From Trema orientale (Eukaryota > Streptophyta > Magnoliopsida > Rosales > Cannabaceae): DNA of 64,000 nucleotides. Shown piece after piece: positions 51,349 through 62,370 of this stretch. The position numbers and the translations under genes were made by a program. Location: contig JXTC01000073.1 of assembly GCA_002914845.1 (NCBI GenBank), positions 181,172-245,171 of the forward strand, in the 5' to 3' direction. The notes beneath the pieces were generated by a model. That model saw nothing but the letters and a program-made list of their open reading frames with translations. It was not told the DNA's origin and did not search any database. Position 1 is the first letter of the stretch. Every line of letters starts with the position of its first letter.

Positions 51349-51351
<3 letters not shown>
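47994..51351 (+). CDS. PI: PISTILLATA/GLOBOSA-like MIKC MADS-box transcription factor (complete, 7 exons)
   Basis: B-class floral homeotic factor that normally pairs with AP3/DEF to specify petals and stamens. Exons: 47994-48184, 48346-48412, 49099-49160, 49343-49442, 49563-49592, 49878-49922, 51208-51351; 212 aa (family about 208). Exon sizes 67, 62, 100, 30 and 45 are the classic MIKC series, with the 30-bp fifth exon of GLO/PI genes. Domains: MADS (1-58, [12 protein letters not shown] and [14 protein letters not shown]), short I, K ([18 protein letters not shown] to about 155), C-terminal PI motif [14 protein letters not shown]. Odd points: the MADS beta-hairpin reads [13 protein letters not shown] with one residue more than the usual IIFGSSGKMHEY, making exon 1 191 bp; intron 4 begins GC. 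Intron 6 holds a TE-like block. The reading frame is intact, so it is probably functional, but the divergent MADS region leaves room for relaxed constraint. Confidence 0.93.
49443..49562 (+). other. GC-AG intron (PI-like intron 4)
   Basis: Exon 4 ends CGTGCCAGACAG and the intron starts GCAAGTCC, a good GC donor (AG|GCAAGT), ending GACAG before TCGGAGTTC. A GC donor keeps exon 4 at exactly 100 bp, the invariant MIKC length; no GT donor nearby does so. Confidence 0.85.
50400..50645. repeat. TE-like block in PI-like intron 6
   Basis: Rich in ACACGACCCG / CGTGTCGTGTTG words in inverted arrangement (GACACGACATGATACAAC at 50445; GTCGTGTCGTGTTGTATCACG near 50610), a pattern common in dispersed plant repeats. 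No ends resolved. Confidence 0.45.
50762..50801. repeat. (TA)n microsatellite in PI-like intron 6
   Basis: About 20 TA units. Comparable runs occur at 48495-48510, 48644-48665, 49162-49184, 51348-51374 and 51608-51642 in and just after this gene. Confidence 0.9.
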
Positions 51352-51387
<36 letters not shown>

Positions 51388-51603
51388 CTGTTATAAAAAT
51401 GTCGCCGTACTCGGTTGCTATCTATACCAAAATATTCAGGTGTGTGTACTGAGAGTTCAGTACTTAAGTAATTAGCTTTTAATTAAGCATGTTTAATTAA
51501 GTAGTATATATAAGACTTGTAATAAGGACTCAGGACTTGATTTGTGGGATGATCATTGTGTACGGTACTTAGACTTATGTAATGGCTACTTTGTGTGTCT
51601 ATC

Positions 51604-51650
<47 letters not shown>

Positions 51651-51660
51651 GATTGATATT
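51352..51660 (+). other. PI-like 3' UTR and flank
   Basis: Begins with a TA run directly after the stop codon; includes CTTTTAATTAAGC and GACTTGTAATAAGGAC, which are repeated in the decayed copy at 54550-54950. Confidence 0.6.
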
Positions 51661-52145
51661 TATGTGTTATTGATATGTGTCTTTAATTAGTTCTATATAC
51701 ATATGCATAAGTGTATCTTGCTTACTCTTTGGAAAAACCACATAATACCAGAATCTGGCCTCAGGTATTGAAAATTGTACGTCCCCTAACATTGTTCTAG
51801 ACTTCTAGTTTTCAAACTTTGTCGATTGAGTCTTACCACTACCTTGAAATTAAATATATTTGTAAGGCTTGTACTCTCTTCTTTCTAATTAATTTTCTAT
51901 CTGATTGGTGTATGGTTGCGGCATGAATACATACGTCTTAGAAATTTTAAACATATATTACATCAGTCTATACAAGCGTCTCAATGCGAAGATATCAGTT
52001 TTTTGGTAGGGCTGATATATATAGAGATCGAGTACTGGTCAACTAGAGGATGTCAAATTCCCTGTACTTATTGATTATTATTAATTATTATTTTTACTGT
52101 AAAGTCGAGTTCCATAGACATATATATGGTCAATCGATAATAGGT

Positions 52146-54110
52146 GTCACGACCCAAATTGGGCTAGTGGCAGAAAGAGAAATTCATAAATTGTAATTTA
52201 ATGAAATTATTTTACAAAATTAATAAAAGAGTTTCTATTTTTCTAAATCTTTGAAAATGACAACTTGTGAAAGAAAATAACAATCAGGGAAAAACTCATA
52301 AAATTATCCAAAAGATAATTTTCACTATTTGAAATTACTCTTCAAATATGAATATTAAATTTTCACTATTTGAAATTACTCATCAAGTATGAATATTAAA
52401 AAGATCAAGTACTTAAAAGTTCAATTGTCCCTTTATAGTTCTCAAAATATCTTCACATTTACGAAAATATTTATCATTGATAAAACTCTCTCACAATCAC
52501 AAAGTTGTTAATTATGAATTAAATCCTCTCATATATCCGTTTGTAAGTATATTTGGACGTGGCTAAATAATTATTGAAGAAATGAAGGAAAAACCACAAG
52601 GAGATACGAAGAGAACGGTCAAGACTGCAAAGAGTAACATAGTGTCTCAGCTAGACAACTGAATATCCATCTCGGTCCTATAAATCTTAGAGGGAAAAAA
52701 TAAAAAGGGGTGAGCTTTGCATGTTTAGTATGAATTCAATTACCTTTTGTTGGATTAATGCAATTTTTCAAATATGTATAGTTAGTACTTTTCCAAAATC
52801 TATTTATAAAATCAAGTTCCCAAATGATCTCAAAAATCATGACAAATCACATATTCAAAACAAATTCAAAATCCACATCATTATACATATCATAAATTAA
52901 CCAGTAAATATGAGTAAGCACTCATCCTCATATCACTACCTTGTAATATCCCTTTATCAAAGTTACCTAGTATCCTAATACTACCCAGAGGTGTATCAGT
53001 AAATCCTGCGTAGGTGTCCAAGTCTCTCACCTAACACTGCAGTAACTTGCCAGCAATCTAAACTACAGTGATGTAATAATGATACTCAGATATGTGATCC
53101 TATAATATGTACAGTATACGACAGAATGTGTAATAACTATGCATCAGATATATTAATAAAATCATGCATTAAGACCTATATGGAGTTATTCTAGGATTTA
53201 CTGAAAAATGGGCAGCATAACAGTTGTAATTTCCTTAAACCACAACTTTAAAACCTGCATAAAAACAACACAGTCCAATCCTAAAACAATTCAATCTATC
53301 TCAATGGGTCACAAATCAATGAATTATCCATTCAAATCATTTTCTCCAAAATTATCTATATTTTCAAAGATAGGTCATAATGCACATTTATATTAAAGCA
53401 TGTGTAAAAACTAGGTAACTGAGCCTCCTACCTCACACTGATAACTATATATCAGCGCTTAAAGAATCTTCTGTTGGTCACTTGGGTGCTGGAGAGATTA
53501 TTTCGAGAATCTTGTATGCTCACTTTGAGGGGTAACTTTTCTAACGACTATGTGATTTTAATTGGTGAAGGTTGTAGCTGATCCGCAAAGTCTCAAATTG
53601 AAAAACAAACTCCACCACTGCGTTCCTAGTATCCAAAATAGCTAAGTTAGGTATATAACTTGAGTAATTTAGGTTCGGGCAAAAACCCAACACTTGGCAC
53701 GCCAAACGAGGTAAAATTGTAAGCATCACGTCTCGAATTTTGCACCACTTTAAAACATAGCGATGCTATATATCAAAGTTTGTTTCTCGATCTCACTAAA
53801 TCTAAATTTGAGGTCGAAACTTTGTTTTGAGACCACGAGCCACAAACGGGCCTTAATTACGATAGTTACAAAAATATTACTTTTCTGAAAATATTTTGAA
53901 ACTACCAATTTTAAAACCAGATTTTCTCACAACTCAGATTTTAATTCTATTTAACTCTAATATTTTTATCATCATCACATTCACATCATTTTCTACACAA
54001 GGTATCACAACAATATAATATTCTTCTCAAAAATAATTATGAAAATGCCACAATTAATTATGAAATTATCCAAAGTAACTCCAAACACTCACCGGAGTTG
54101 ATTCAGCCTA
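52146..54110. repeat. Unclassified dispersed repeat, copy B
   Basis: Begins TGTCACGACCCAAATTGGG. Similar to copy A (38305-42900) at several points, most clearly 53590-53710 against 41905-42020. Contains a 40-bp tandem duplication of TTTCACTATTTGAAATTACTC (52319 and 52359). No coding capacity was recognised. It lies between the PI-like gene and its decayed last-exon copy. Right boundary uncertain. Confidence 0.45.
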
Positions 54111-54548
54111 AATCAAGGGCTAGATTGCATCGGGTCCAACCTAAGAGGACTTGGACTTGCTGGAAGTAGTAGTGATCGACGGTGGGTGGCGGCGTTAATG
54201 CTGGAAACAACAACGATACGTCGTGGCCAGGCCGCACGATGAGCAAAGATGGCTGGTGGCACTTCTTCATCGATCTTTTGGTCAGAGTTGCCAATTCAGA
54301 TTGAGAAGAATCAAGAAGAGCCAATGAAGTGCTCTATTTTACGCTTGGAGATTTTTTCCAAGATTATCGTTGGGGACAATCAGTACTCCAAGATCTACAA
54401 GGGTGTTGTCATCTTCAAGCTTTTGAATCAATTTCCTGATTCTTATTGTAAAAGGTTATATGTAATTTGATTGGTTATTATAACATTTATGTGAGTTTAA
54501 TGAAATTATTTTACTTTTCAAAAAGTATTTATTGCATGCATGTATTGT

Positions 54549-54950
54549 AGCACCAAAAAGATATGGAAATGCACACGACAGTGCGAGGGACATGGGCAAT
54601 GAGTATTCGGATGCCTTTTGCCATTCGTATACGGTCTACGTTATAAGTAGCTAAATCTCCAATTGAGGATTTAATTTAGATATATATACATATGTGCTAA
54701 TATTAATATTATATAAAGGATTGTACTCGCTTGCTATCTCTATCTACATATTCAGATGGTGTGTGTATGGATTAGAGATAAGTAGTAATTAGCTTTTAAT
54801 TAAGCTAGTTAGTTTATAAAGCGCTTGTAATAAGGGCTAATTAGGATTTGGTTTGTGGGATAATGTGATCAGTGTGCGTAGTAATTTGACTTACGCAATT
54901 GCTATACTTAATTATGTGTTCAATATCCTTATATAAGCTAAATATTTTTG
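54549..54950 (+). pseudogene. Decayed duplicate of PI-like last exon and 3' UTR
   Basis: CACCAAAAAGATATGGAAATG (after TTGTAG) matches the start of PI-like exon 7 (TACCAAAAAGAGATGGAATTG); then GTGCGAGGGACATGGGCAATG, GCCTTTTGCCATTCGTATAC (PI motif region) and CTCCAATTGAGGATTTAAT align in order, with deletions that break the frame. Downstream similarity continues through TGTACTCGCTTGCTATCTCTAT, CTTTTAATTAAGC, GCTTGTAATAAGG and TTTGTGGGATAATG. No other PI exons were found nearby, so it is a terminal-exon fragment and not a second gene. Confidence 0.8.
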
Positions 54951-56273
54951 TGTTATTAATATATATATATATATATATACAACTATAGGCTCTCCGTCTA
55001 CAGTCTCAGAATGTAAATTTGTGCACTGTTGCTTAATTACAAAGCAAAAAGGCACAATTCCTAGTGTCCACGTTTTTTGAATAATGATTTTCGCTTCTAA
55101 ATGATGCTTTTTACCCATGTGTACTATTTTGCTTGAGTATATAACATTTTACTTAGTGTGTCTCATTTTTTAGATGGGCCGCATTGTAGATGAGGTTTTT
55201 ATTCTATATATGAATATACTTTTAGACGGTTTATGAGATATATTACTTTTCGTCTTGTACAAAAGGTCTACTAATTGAAATTTTTATATACATCTAACAA
55301 TGCTTGTATAAAATCATTGTAACAACCGTCTGTATAGATGTTTTAAATTATTCTCAAGAATTATCTCATAAGATAAAATATGGACTAGATAGAAAATAAA
55401 AAAGATGATAAGACTTGGTTCAATGTTGATAATATGTTCATGACTATTGGGAAAATATTAGCACATTCTATTTGTGTATGGGAAGTACTAAATCCATCAC
55501 TATTTAGATTACGTACATTCAATTTTTTTTTACATCATAAAAGTAATTTTAAATAATTATGTTTTTATTTTGTACATTCTTTATATTCTAAAAATACCCA
55601 ATTAATTTGTACATTCACTATTTTCGTTTTTAATATCTAATTCTCAAGCTAAAAGGAACTAGAGATAGAAAATATAATTTACAAACAATCTTCTAAAGGA
55701 CTAGAGAACAAAAACTTAAGGAAATGAAAGTAAGGAATTCCATTTGCACATACAATTTTTTAAATCAAGAAGATTTGTTAAACAAAAGGAAGCAATAAAA
55801 ATGATATAAACACCATAAACACACCACACTATATAGGCACAAAGTATTGCAAATTTATTTTGTATAATTTATTTTTTTTGTTCCACAATTTTGTTTTTAA
55901 AAGCTTTTTAATTATGTTTATATACACAATAATGAACAAAGAAATGTGATATTATCAATATATATATATACATATATCTAGTTGGATTGATTTTTTTTCT
56001 CTCTCTCTCGTCCCATAATGCTTTTTTTCCCTATAAAAAATGAAAAAGAAAAAAATTTTTGATTGTATACATATATGCATATATATATATTTTATGTTCT
56101 GGGATATCTTTTCATTTTTTCCCTTTTCTTGTATTGCTTGTTAAGAAAATTCTAAATCCATCACCATTTCAACTATATATATTCATTATATATAATAATA
56201 GCAGTTTATTATTGACTTGTCCCTTTTAGTAATTCTAATTATGAGTAAATTTGTAATTAAAATTATGAATGTA
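54951..56273. other. AT-rich intergenic region
   Basis: No gene or clear element. TA-rich runs at 54958-54979 and 55959-55975. Confidence 0.55.
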
Positions 56274-57409
56274 CACTACTAAAAAAGTAACATTCTACGT
56301 CACTTATACCACGTTATTTACACCAAAAAATGACGTAATATTAAGAGCACCTCACGTCATACAGAAGCTACATGACATCAGAGTATACCACGTCGCTTTT
56401 AAATTATGCGACGTGGCAGCATTAGATATCACGTCGCTTATGGGTTAAGCGACTTGGTATGTGCGATGTGGTACGTAGTCGCTACCACACTACGTACCAC
56501 GTCGCTTCTGCAGAAAGTGACGTAGTATATTATTTTATTTAATACCACGTCACTTTCTACAAAAGCGACGTGATAGGGGGCTTCTACTAGCCACTTCATC
56601 GATCTGCACCCACAAAAAATACTCCATCATGACCGTCCATTCAAAACCATCAACCCCACCAAATCATCCCCCAACCCCAATTAAAACAAACTCAAAATTT
56701 TCAATACAATCTCATTCAAACTCTACCCATTTCGAATTTTAGGTACCTCTCTCTCTTATTTCAGTTTCTTCCATTTTTAGGTCTTTGAAAATTTATGTAA
56801 TAGTCTTTTTTGATCTTTTAGGTGCAGATTTTTGAGGTTTCCGACCATCATCGATAATGCTAGGGCACGAAAAGAGAGGCAAGGGAGGAGTGAAGCGACA
56901 CCGTAAGGATTTATAAAATGGATCACGAAGGCGGTGATTCGGTGTTTGGCTCATAGAGGTGATGCAAAACATGCATAGAGGTGCTTAAGATTTTTTAGAA
57001 TATTGTAACGTAACACCGGAGATTTTTTAGAATGCTGTCACCTAACACCGGCCGAGTACGCAAGGAGGAAGATGACACTTACCACGTCGCTTTCTATATA
57101 AGAGACATGGTATCTCCTCAAAAGCGACTTGGTAGGTCAAATATTTTGGCCTACCATGTCACTTTCTATACAAGCGACGTGGTAAGCCAGTATAGCATAT
57201 CACTTTTTATACAAGTGATGTGGTAGGCCAGAATACCATATCGCTTTTTATATAAGCGACGTGGTAGGCCAGCATACCACGTCACTTTTAAAGTGACGTA
57301 GTATAAGTGGAGCTACAACATCACCTGTTTCTACGTCGCTTATGGAGCGACGTGGTTTTTCTACCACGTCGCCCTATAAGTGACGTAGAAAATATTTTCT
57401 ATAGTAGTG
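56274..57409. mobile_element. Non-autonomous CACTA (En/Spm) transposon
   Basis: 1,136 bp. Left end CACTACTAAAAAAGTAAC, right end (reverse complement) CACTACTATAGAAAATAT; 3-bp target duplication GTA on both sides (56271-56273, 57410-57412). Subterminal regions carry many copies, in both orientations, of ACCACGTCGCTT and variants, the usual transposase-binding arrays of CACTA elements. The middle (about 56580-56900) is not repetitive and looks like a leader/intron remnant (CTCTCTCTCTTATTTCAG, TTTTAGGTGCAG) but encodes nothing recognisable. Confidence 0.9.
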
Positions 57410-57724
57410 GTACATAGTCCAAATGGTGATGGATATATAAATTCCCTTTGTGTTCACATGTTATTTACACGGATAGGTTGAATCACTAGGCAGGTCGGAA
57501 GTGGACAACTTACACTCATTGCCTAAAAGATCCTAGGCGCAGACTGCATACAGGCTAATGTGGTTAATATTGAAAATTCCCTTTGTGAGGTTCTGCTAGT
57601 TTCCCGTTGTATTGTATCAAAATATACATATATGTTAAATAAAATAGATTTTAGATATTCCATATATGTGAAATATTTAATAATAATAGTGTCAAACATA
57701 AGCACAATTTTCCAATATAATTTA

Positions 57725-58454
57725 GGGCCAGTTTAGTAGAGTTGTAAATTTTAAGAAAAATACTTTTAGGTGTGCTGAAAGAAAAATCTATTGTGGCATA
57801 AAGTAGCTGAATGTTTAGTAAACTCTAATTTTAAAGTATTATAGCTTGGAAAAGCTGTATTAAAGTATTTGGTAAATTATATAATTGAATTGATGTGCAA
57901 ATATAAAATGAATAAAATAGATATCATCATACATCATTATATAATTATACATATTTTAGAAAGAACTTATTAGTATTTTTTGCAATTAAAAGGATGTGTA
58001 TTATAATAGTATAAATATATTATTTATACTTTCTAATTTTAAATATATACGATCTTAAATTTTTTTTATTCCATTAAAATAATAAAAATAAAATAACCTT
58101 GTTTTGCCCTTGATTACATTTTTTTTATTATTTTATAAGACTTAGGACTTTCGACTGCAGATGTAATAACAATAATAGAAGCCACGAGAGAATATGACAT
58201 TTGTAGGTATTGCTTGGTATTTTTAAAATAAATAGAGGGCATATTTGGAAGTTTGAAAAATTCATTAAAGTAGGGGAGGAGATTCCTGCATAATCTATTT
58301 GGAGAATATCCTATGTCCAACTTTAGATTCTAGCTGTAGCTATTGTGCAGATTATTCTAAAGTCACTTTTTTTGTTGTTTACCAAACGTAAAAAGAAGTA
58401 AAACTTATCAAATAAGTGATTTTAGATTGTCTAAAATCTATACTAAACTGGGCC
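57725..58454. mobile_element. Tourist-like (PIF/Harbinger) MITE
   Basis: 730 bp. Terminal inverted repeats GGGCCAGTTTAGTA (left) and GGCCCAGTTTAGTA (right, reverse complement), flanked by TTA on both sides (57722-57724, 58455-58457), the target preference of PIF/Harbinger. Non-coding, AT-rich. Confidence 0.8.
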
Positions 58455-58630
58455 TTAATACGTTATCTATAAATAATCCACTATTTTTGTAATGGGTTCA
58501 AATATCTCTCATACAGTTTAATAATAAGGTTAGGCAGCCAATAACTGGATTAGGCGTGTAACATTGTCCACATTCTTCCAACTTTTGAATATATTTTGAT
58601 CTAGTAGTTAAGAGTGATAAATATTATCTT

Positions 58631-58647
58631 AAGCTAGCCTTGGGATC
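58631..58647 (+). repeat. LINE target-site duplication, left copy
   Basis: 17-bp AAGCTAGCCTTGGGATC, identical to 61824-61840. Confidence 0.93.
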
Positions 58648-61620
58648 GAATATATTAGACAAGGGAGGAATCGAATCATCGCCATAAAGAATGATGATGG
58701 GGCCTTACTCTCCTCTCTGGATGAAATCAGCAAAGCTTTCATTGATCGCCTGAGTAGCACCTTTGCAGCGGAGGATGTCTGTTTTCCACGGGGTTTGGAG
58801 GGGCTGGTATCACAGTCCATATCTTCTTTGGAGGCAGAGGAGATGGGTACTATACCGTCGGTTGAAGAAATCAAGGAGGTGGTTTTTGGCATGCACCTTT
58901 GAAAAGCTCCAGGCCCTGACGGTTTTCCAGGACTGTTCTACAGACACTATTGGGATACTATTGCAGATGACGTCTTGGAAATGGTGCGTGATTTTTTCAT
59001 ATATGATCACATCCCTACAGCCATTAATAAGGCTAATATTGTGTTAATCCCTAAAAAAGAGTCTCCTCAGTCTATTAATGACTTCCGGCCAATTAGTCTG
59101 TGTAACTTTATATATAAAGTTAATACAAAACTGCTAGCTAACAAATTAAAAGCTTTGCTGCCAAAGATTATTTCTCCTTTTCAGTCTGCCTTTGTGCCTG
59201 GGAGGGTTATAGTTGAGAACACCATAATTACTCAAGAAATAATACAGTCGATGAAAAAAAAGAAAGGCAGGGGAGGTTTGATGTGTGTGAAAATTGACAT
59301 GGAGAAAGCTTATGATCGCGTCAATTGGGATTTTCTTGAGCATACTCTGCAATGCTTTGGATTCCATGATAGATGAATTCAGTGGGTGATGTTCTATGTT
59401 CGAACTTCTTCTTTCTCCGTGCTGGTCAATGGATGTACAGCTGGTGCTATCAACCCATCTAGAGGTTTGAGGCAGGGGGACCCCATCTCTCCTTACCTTT
59501 TCATTCTGGTGACTGAAATCTTCTCAAGAATGTTGCTACGATCCATGGACGAGGGTAAGCTAAAAGGAATACGAGTAAGCAGAGGAGGACCTGAAATTTC
59601 ACACTTGATGTTTGCTGACGATCTGCTTCTTTTTAGGAGAGCCACAAAAAAAGTTGCTAAGGAATTTCTTCTATGCTTAGAGAAGTTTGGCAAGTGGTCA
59701 GGGCAAAGGGTTAATGCCTCTAAATCCTCAGTTTTTTTTAGCAAGAATCTTCCGAGGGCCAAAGGTATCTCCATTAATAGTTTTTTGGGGTTCCAACGAA
59801 TAAAAGAATCTGCTAAACACCTGGGGCTTCCTCTGTTCCATACCCAATCCTCAGTTAAAGATTGGCAATACTTGGTAGATCGGGTACAAAAGAAATTAGA
59901 AGGGTGGAAAGCTAAAGTGTTATCAAAGGCAGGAAGACTAACTCTAATTACTTCGGTCGGCCAAGCTATGCCATTATACGGCATGATGACGACTAAAATA
60001 CCAATTGCAACTTGCTCGGTGGTAGATCAGAAACTTAGAAGCTTTTGGTAGGGTTCTAATTCTAATGGTGGACCAAGAATGGCTTTAAAGGCTTGGGACT
60101 TGTTATGCAGGCCTAAAACCAGTGATGGCTTGGGTGTTCGGAGGTTGGCTGATTTCAACAGGGCTTTCCTGGCTAAGTGGGGTAAGCTACTCCTCAGTGA
60201 TAGTACGGCCTTGTGGGCTAAACTTATAAGAAATAAGTACTTGCGTTTTGGCAATTTTTTGACTGCTACTAGTAAAATGGGTGACTCTCGATTCTGGAAA
60301 AATCTAGTAGGAGTCAGAGATCTAGTGGCAAAAACAGCATACAAAGTGGTAGGGGACGGTACTACAATTAACATTTGGTGGGACCCCTGGGTTCCGGGCC
60401 ACCCACAACTACGACCAACACCGTTACTAGACCCTGGACCCGGAGTTGCTTGGGTGAAGGATTTTCTTTTACCGGGACCAAGGTGGAACTTAATCAAACT
60501 GCAACAAACCTTCACCGAACCGGATGTCAAGATGATACTACAAATCCCACTGACCCATAGGGAAGAATCTGATGGTTGGACTTGGCTTCCGGCTCATAAC
60601 TCCAGATTTTCTATGAAGTCGGCATACATAGAGGATCAAAGACATAGATTCGAATGCTCAGATCGACTAAGGAAAGTTCTAAAGAAGACTTGGCATGCTA
60701 AGATTCACCAAAGGCACAAAATTCTTTGGTGGTCCATCATTCAAAATGCCCTCCCAGTCCGTGATGTTCTAAGCCAACGACTAGCTCTTCCGTCGATCCT
60801 ATGCCCGTTCTGTAACCAAGCACCTGAGACAACAACCCACTTATTCATCCTCTGCCCCATGATACAATCGTTGTGGTTTATGTCCCCATGGAGTCTTAGG
60901 ACTAATAATATGATGATCGCTTCGTGCATGGATCTGTTGGAATTAATTACGGGTGATCTTGGCCATGGAAAGGACCCACAACTTCTACTCTATGCCTCTA
61001 TTTTGGTGGATATGATTTGGAAAACTAGAAACAATGCTTGCTTCGAAGGAAAAGAATTGGATATTTTCCAAATCCATACGAATGTGCTGATGCTTTTTGC
61101 AGAATTCAACAAGGCGTTCTCAAGGAATACGGTAAAAACCAGTTCTAAGTGGAGTCCACCCCCCACAGGATGGTTAAAAATCAATACTGATGTATGTCTG
61201 AAGGATTCCAATTCAGTAGCCTCAGTGATTGTTCGTAATGAGAAGGGGGAGGTTGTCTTGGCTTTCGCAGAACATATGAATTTTGAGAGCCCTGCGCTAA
61301 TGGAGGCTGCAGCTTTACTTGCAAGCATTCGTGTGGCAATCGATTTCAGGCTTCATCATGTTATATTCGAAGGGGATTGCATGGCATCGCACAATGGAAA
61401 CCTAAGTCATTTTGAGGAGGTAGATTGGAGGGTGAAGAAAGTACTGCTAGATTGCCATCACCTACTGCAACGGATTGATATGTGGGAGTTGGCCCTGGTC
61501 CCTAGGGAGGCGAACTCAGCTGCCCATAATTTAGCCCTTTGGTGCTCGGAAGAAAACATTCAGGGGATCATTGCCATCTCTGTTATACCTCATCATATCT
61601 GGTGCCATGATTTACTCTGA
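58648..61620 (+). pseudogene. LINE ORF2: reverse transcriptase - zinc knuckle - RNase H (three stops)
   Basis: One frame is open across the whole insert except for TGA at 58900-58902, TGA at 59374-59376 and TAG at 60049-60051; there is no frameshift. RT motifs: KAPGPDGFPG, DFRPISLCNFIYKV, SAFVPGR, VKIDMEKAYDRVNW, GLRQGDPISPYLF and the catalytic FADDLLLF (about 59611). Then the zf-RVT region with CPFCNQAPETTTHLF (about 60802) and a C-terminal RNase H-type domain (LKINTDVCLKDSN to VPREANSAAHNLA). The last two stops sit where TGG (Trp) is expected, consistent with G-to-A changes. Low decay suggests a relatively recent insertion. Confidence 0.92.
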
Positions 61621-61823
61621 ACTAGTCATGTTTAGTGGAGTTTTCCTTGTTTTAGTTTGTTTATTCTGTTAGTTGTTTTTTCCTTATATTCAGGGTTAGC
61701 CACTGTTTTTTCACTTTGACTTGTGTTTCTTTTTTTTACTTTCATCCCAGTTGAATCTCTTTGTATTTCTGAGCTTTACTCCTATTTCAATGAAAGTGAC
61801 CATTCTTTCGTATCAAAAAAAAA
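58648..61823 (+). mobile_element. 5'-truncated L1-type LINE with complete target duplication
   Basis: 3,176 bp between perfect 17-bp duplications, ending in an A-rich tail (61815-61823). The 5' end falls inside ORF2, upstream of RT, so the endonuclease and ORF1 are lost. Coding orientation is +. Dead on arrival through 5' truncation, as usual for target-primed reverse transcription. Confidence 0.95.
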
Positions 61824-61840
61824 AAGCTAGCCTTGGGATC
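61824..61840 (+). repeat. LINE target-site duplication, right copy
   Basis: 17-bp AAGCTAGCCTTGGGATC, identical to 58631-58647. Confidence 0.93.
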
Positions 61841-61947
61841 ATATGAGCACGTGTCGAATAATTGGCTTTTAATAGTTAAATAATAATTATTAATTTCAAG
61901 GTACTCCACTAAAGGATCGAAAATGCTCTCCAATATATTAATACATA

Positions 61948-62361
61948 GGGATAACTGAAAAATACCCTGAAGTTTAGATATTTTACAATTTAAATCTTGA
62001 AGTTTGGACTCTACAAAATAATATCCTGAGATTAAAAATTTCTGAAAATTAATACCATGAGTTAACTTTTTGAATAACTTTAACTGATAAACGATAATAA
62101 TATCTTCAGAATAATAAGGATTAATTCAGTTTTAATGGAGGATAATATTATTTTTTCGTTACTAAAATTAGTCAAAAAGTCAGTCCAGAGTATTAATTTT
62201 CAGAAATTATTGATTTTAGTAACGAAAAAATAGTCAAAAAGTCAGTCCAGAGTATTAATTTTCAGAAATTATTGATTTTAGAGTATTATTTTGTAAAATC
62301 CAAATTTCAGAGTTTAAATTACAGAATACTCAAACTTGAGGTATTTTTTCGCAGTTCATCC
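61948..62361. mobile_element. Long-TIR Mutator-like MITE
   Basis: 414 bp. The left arm (GGGATAACTGAAAAATACC...) and the reverse complement of the right arm (GGATGAACTGCGAAAAAATACC...) match imperfectly for about 130 bp, including ACAAAATAATA and TTTCTGAAAATTAATAC. Flanked by a perfect 9-bp duplication TAATACATA (61939-61947, 62362-62370). An internal ~50-bp stretch with GTCAAAAAGTCAGTCCAGAG is tandemly duplicated (about 62169 and 62233). Confidence 0.85.
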
Positions 62362-62370
62362 TAATACATA

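Noticed and set aside
54249..54470. Short ORF with VGDNQYSKIYKGVV, resembling a protein-kinase glycine loop
   Set aside because: Only about 15 residues resemble a kinase, there is no VAVK lysine or any later kinase motif, and the flanks are repeat-like. Not enough to call a gene.
56822..57060. Possible host-gene fragment captured in the CACTA element
   Set aside because: Intron/exon-like signals (TTTTAGGTGCAG) are present, but no translated segment resembles a known protein; more likely a remnant of the element's own transcript.
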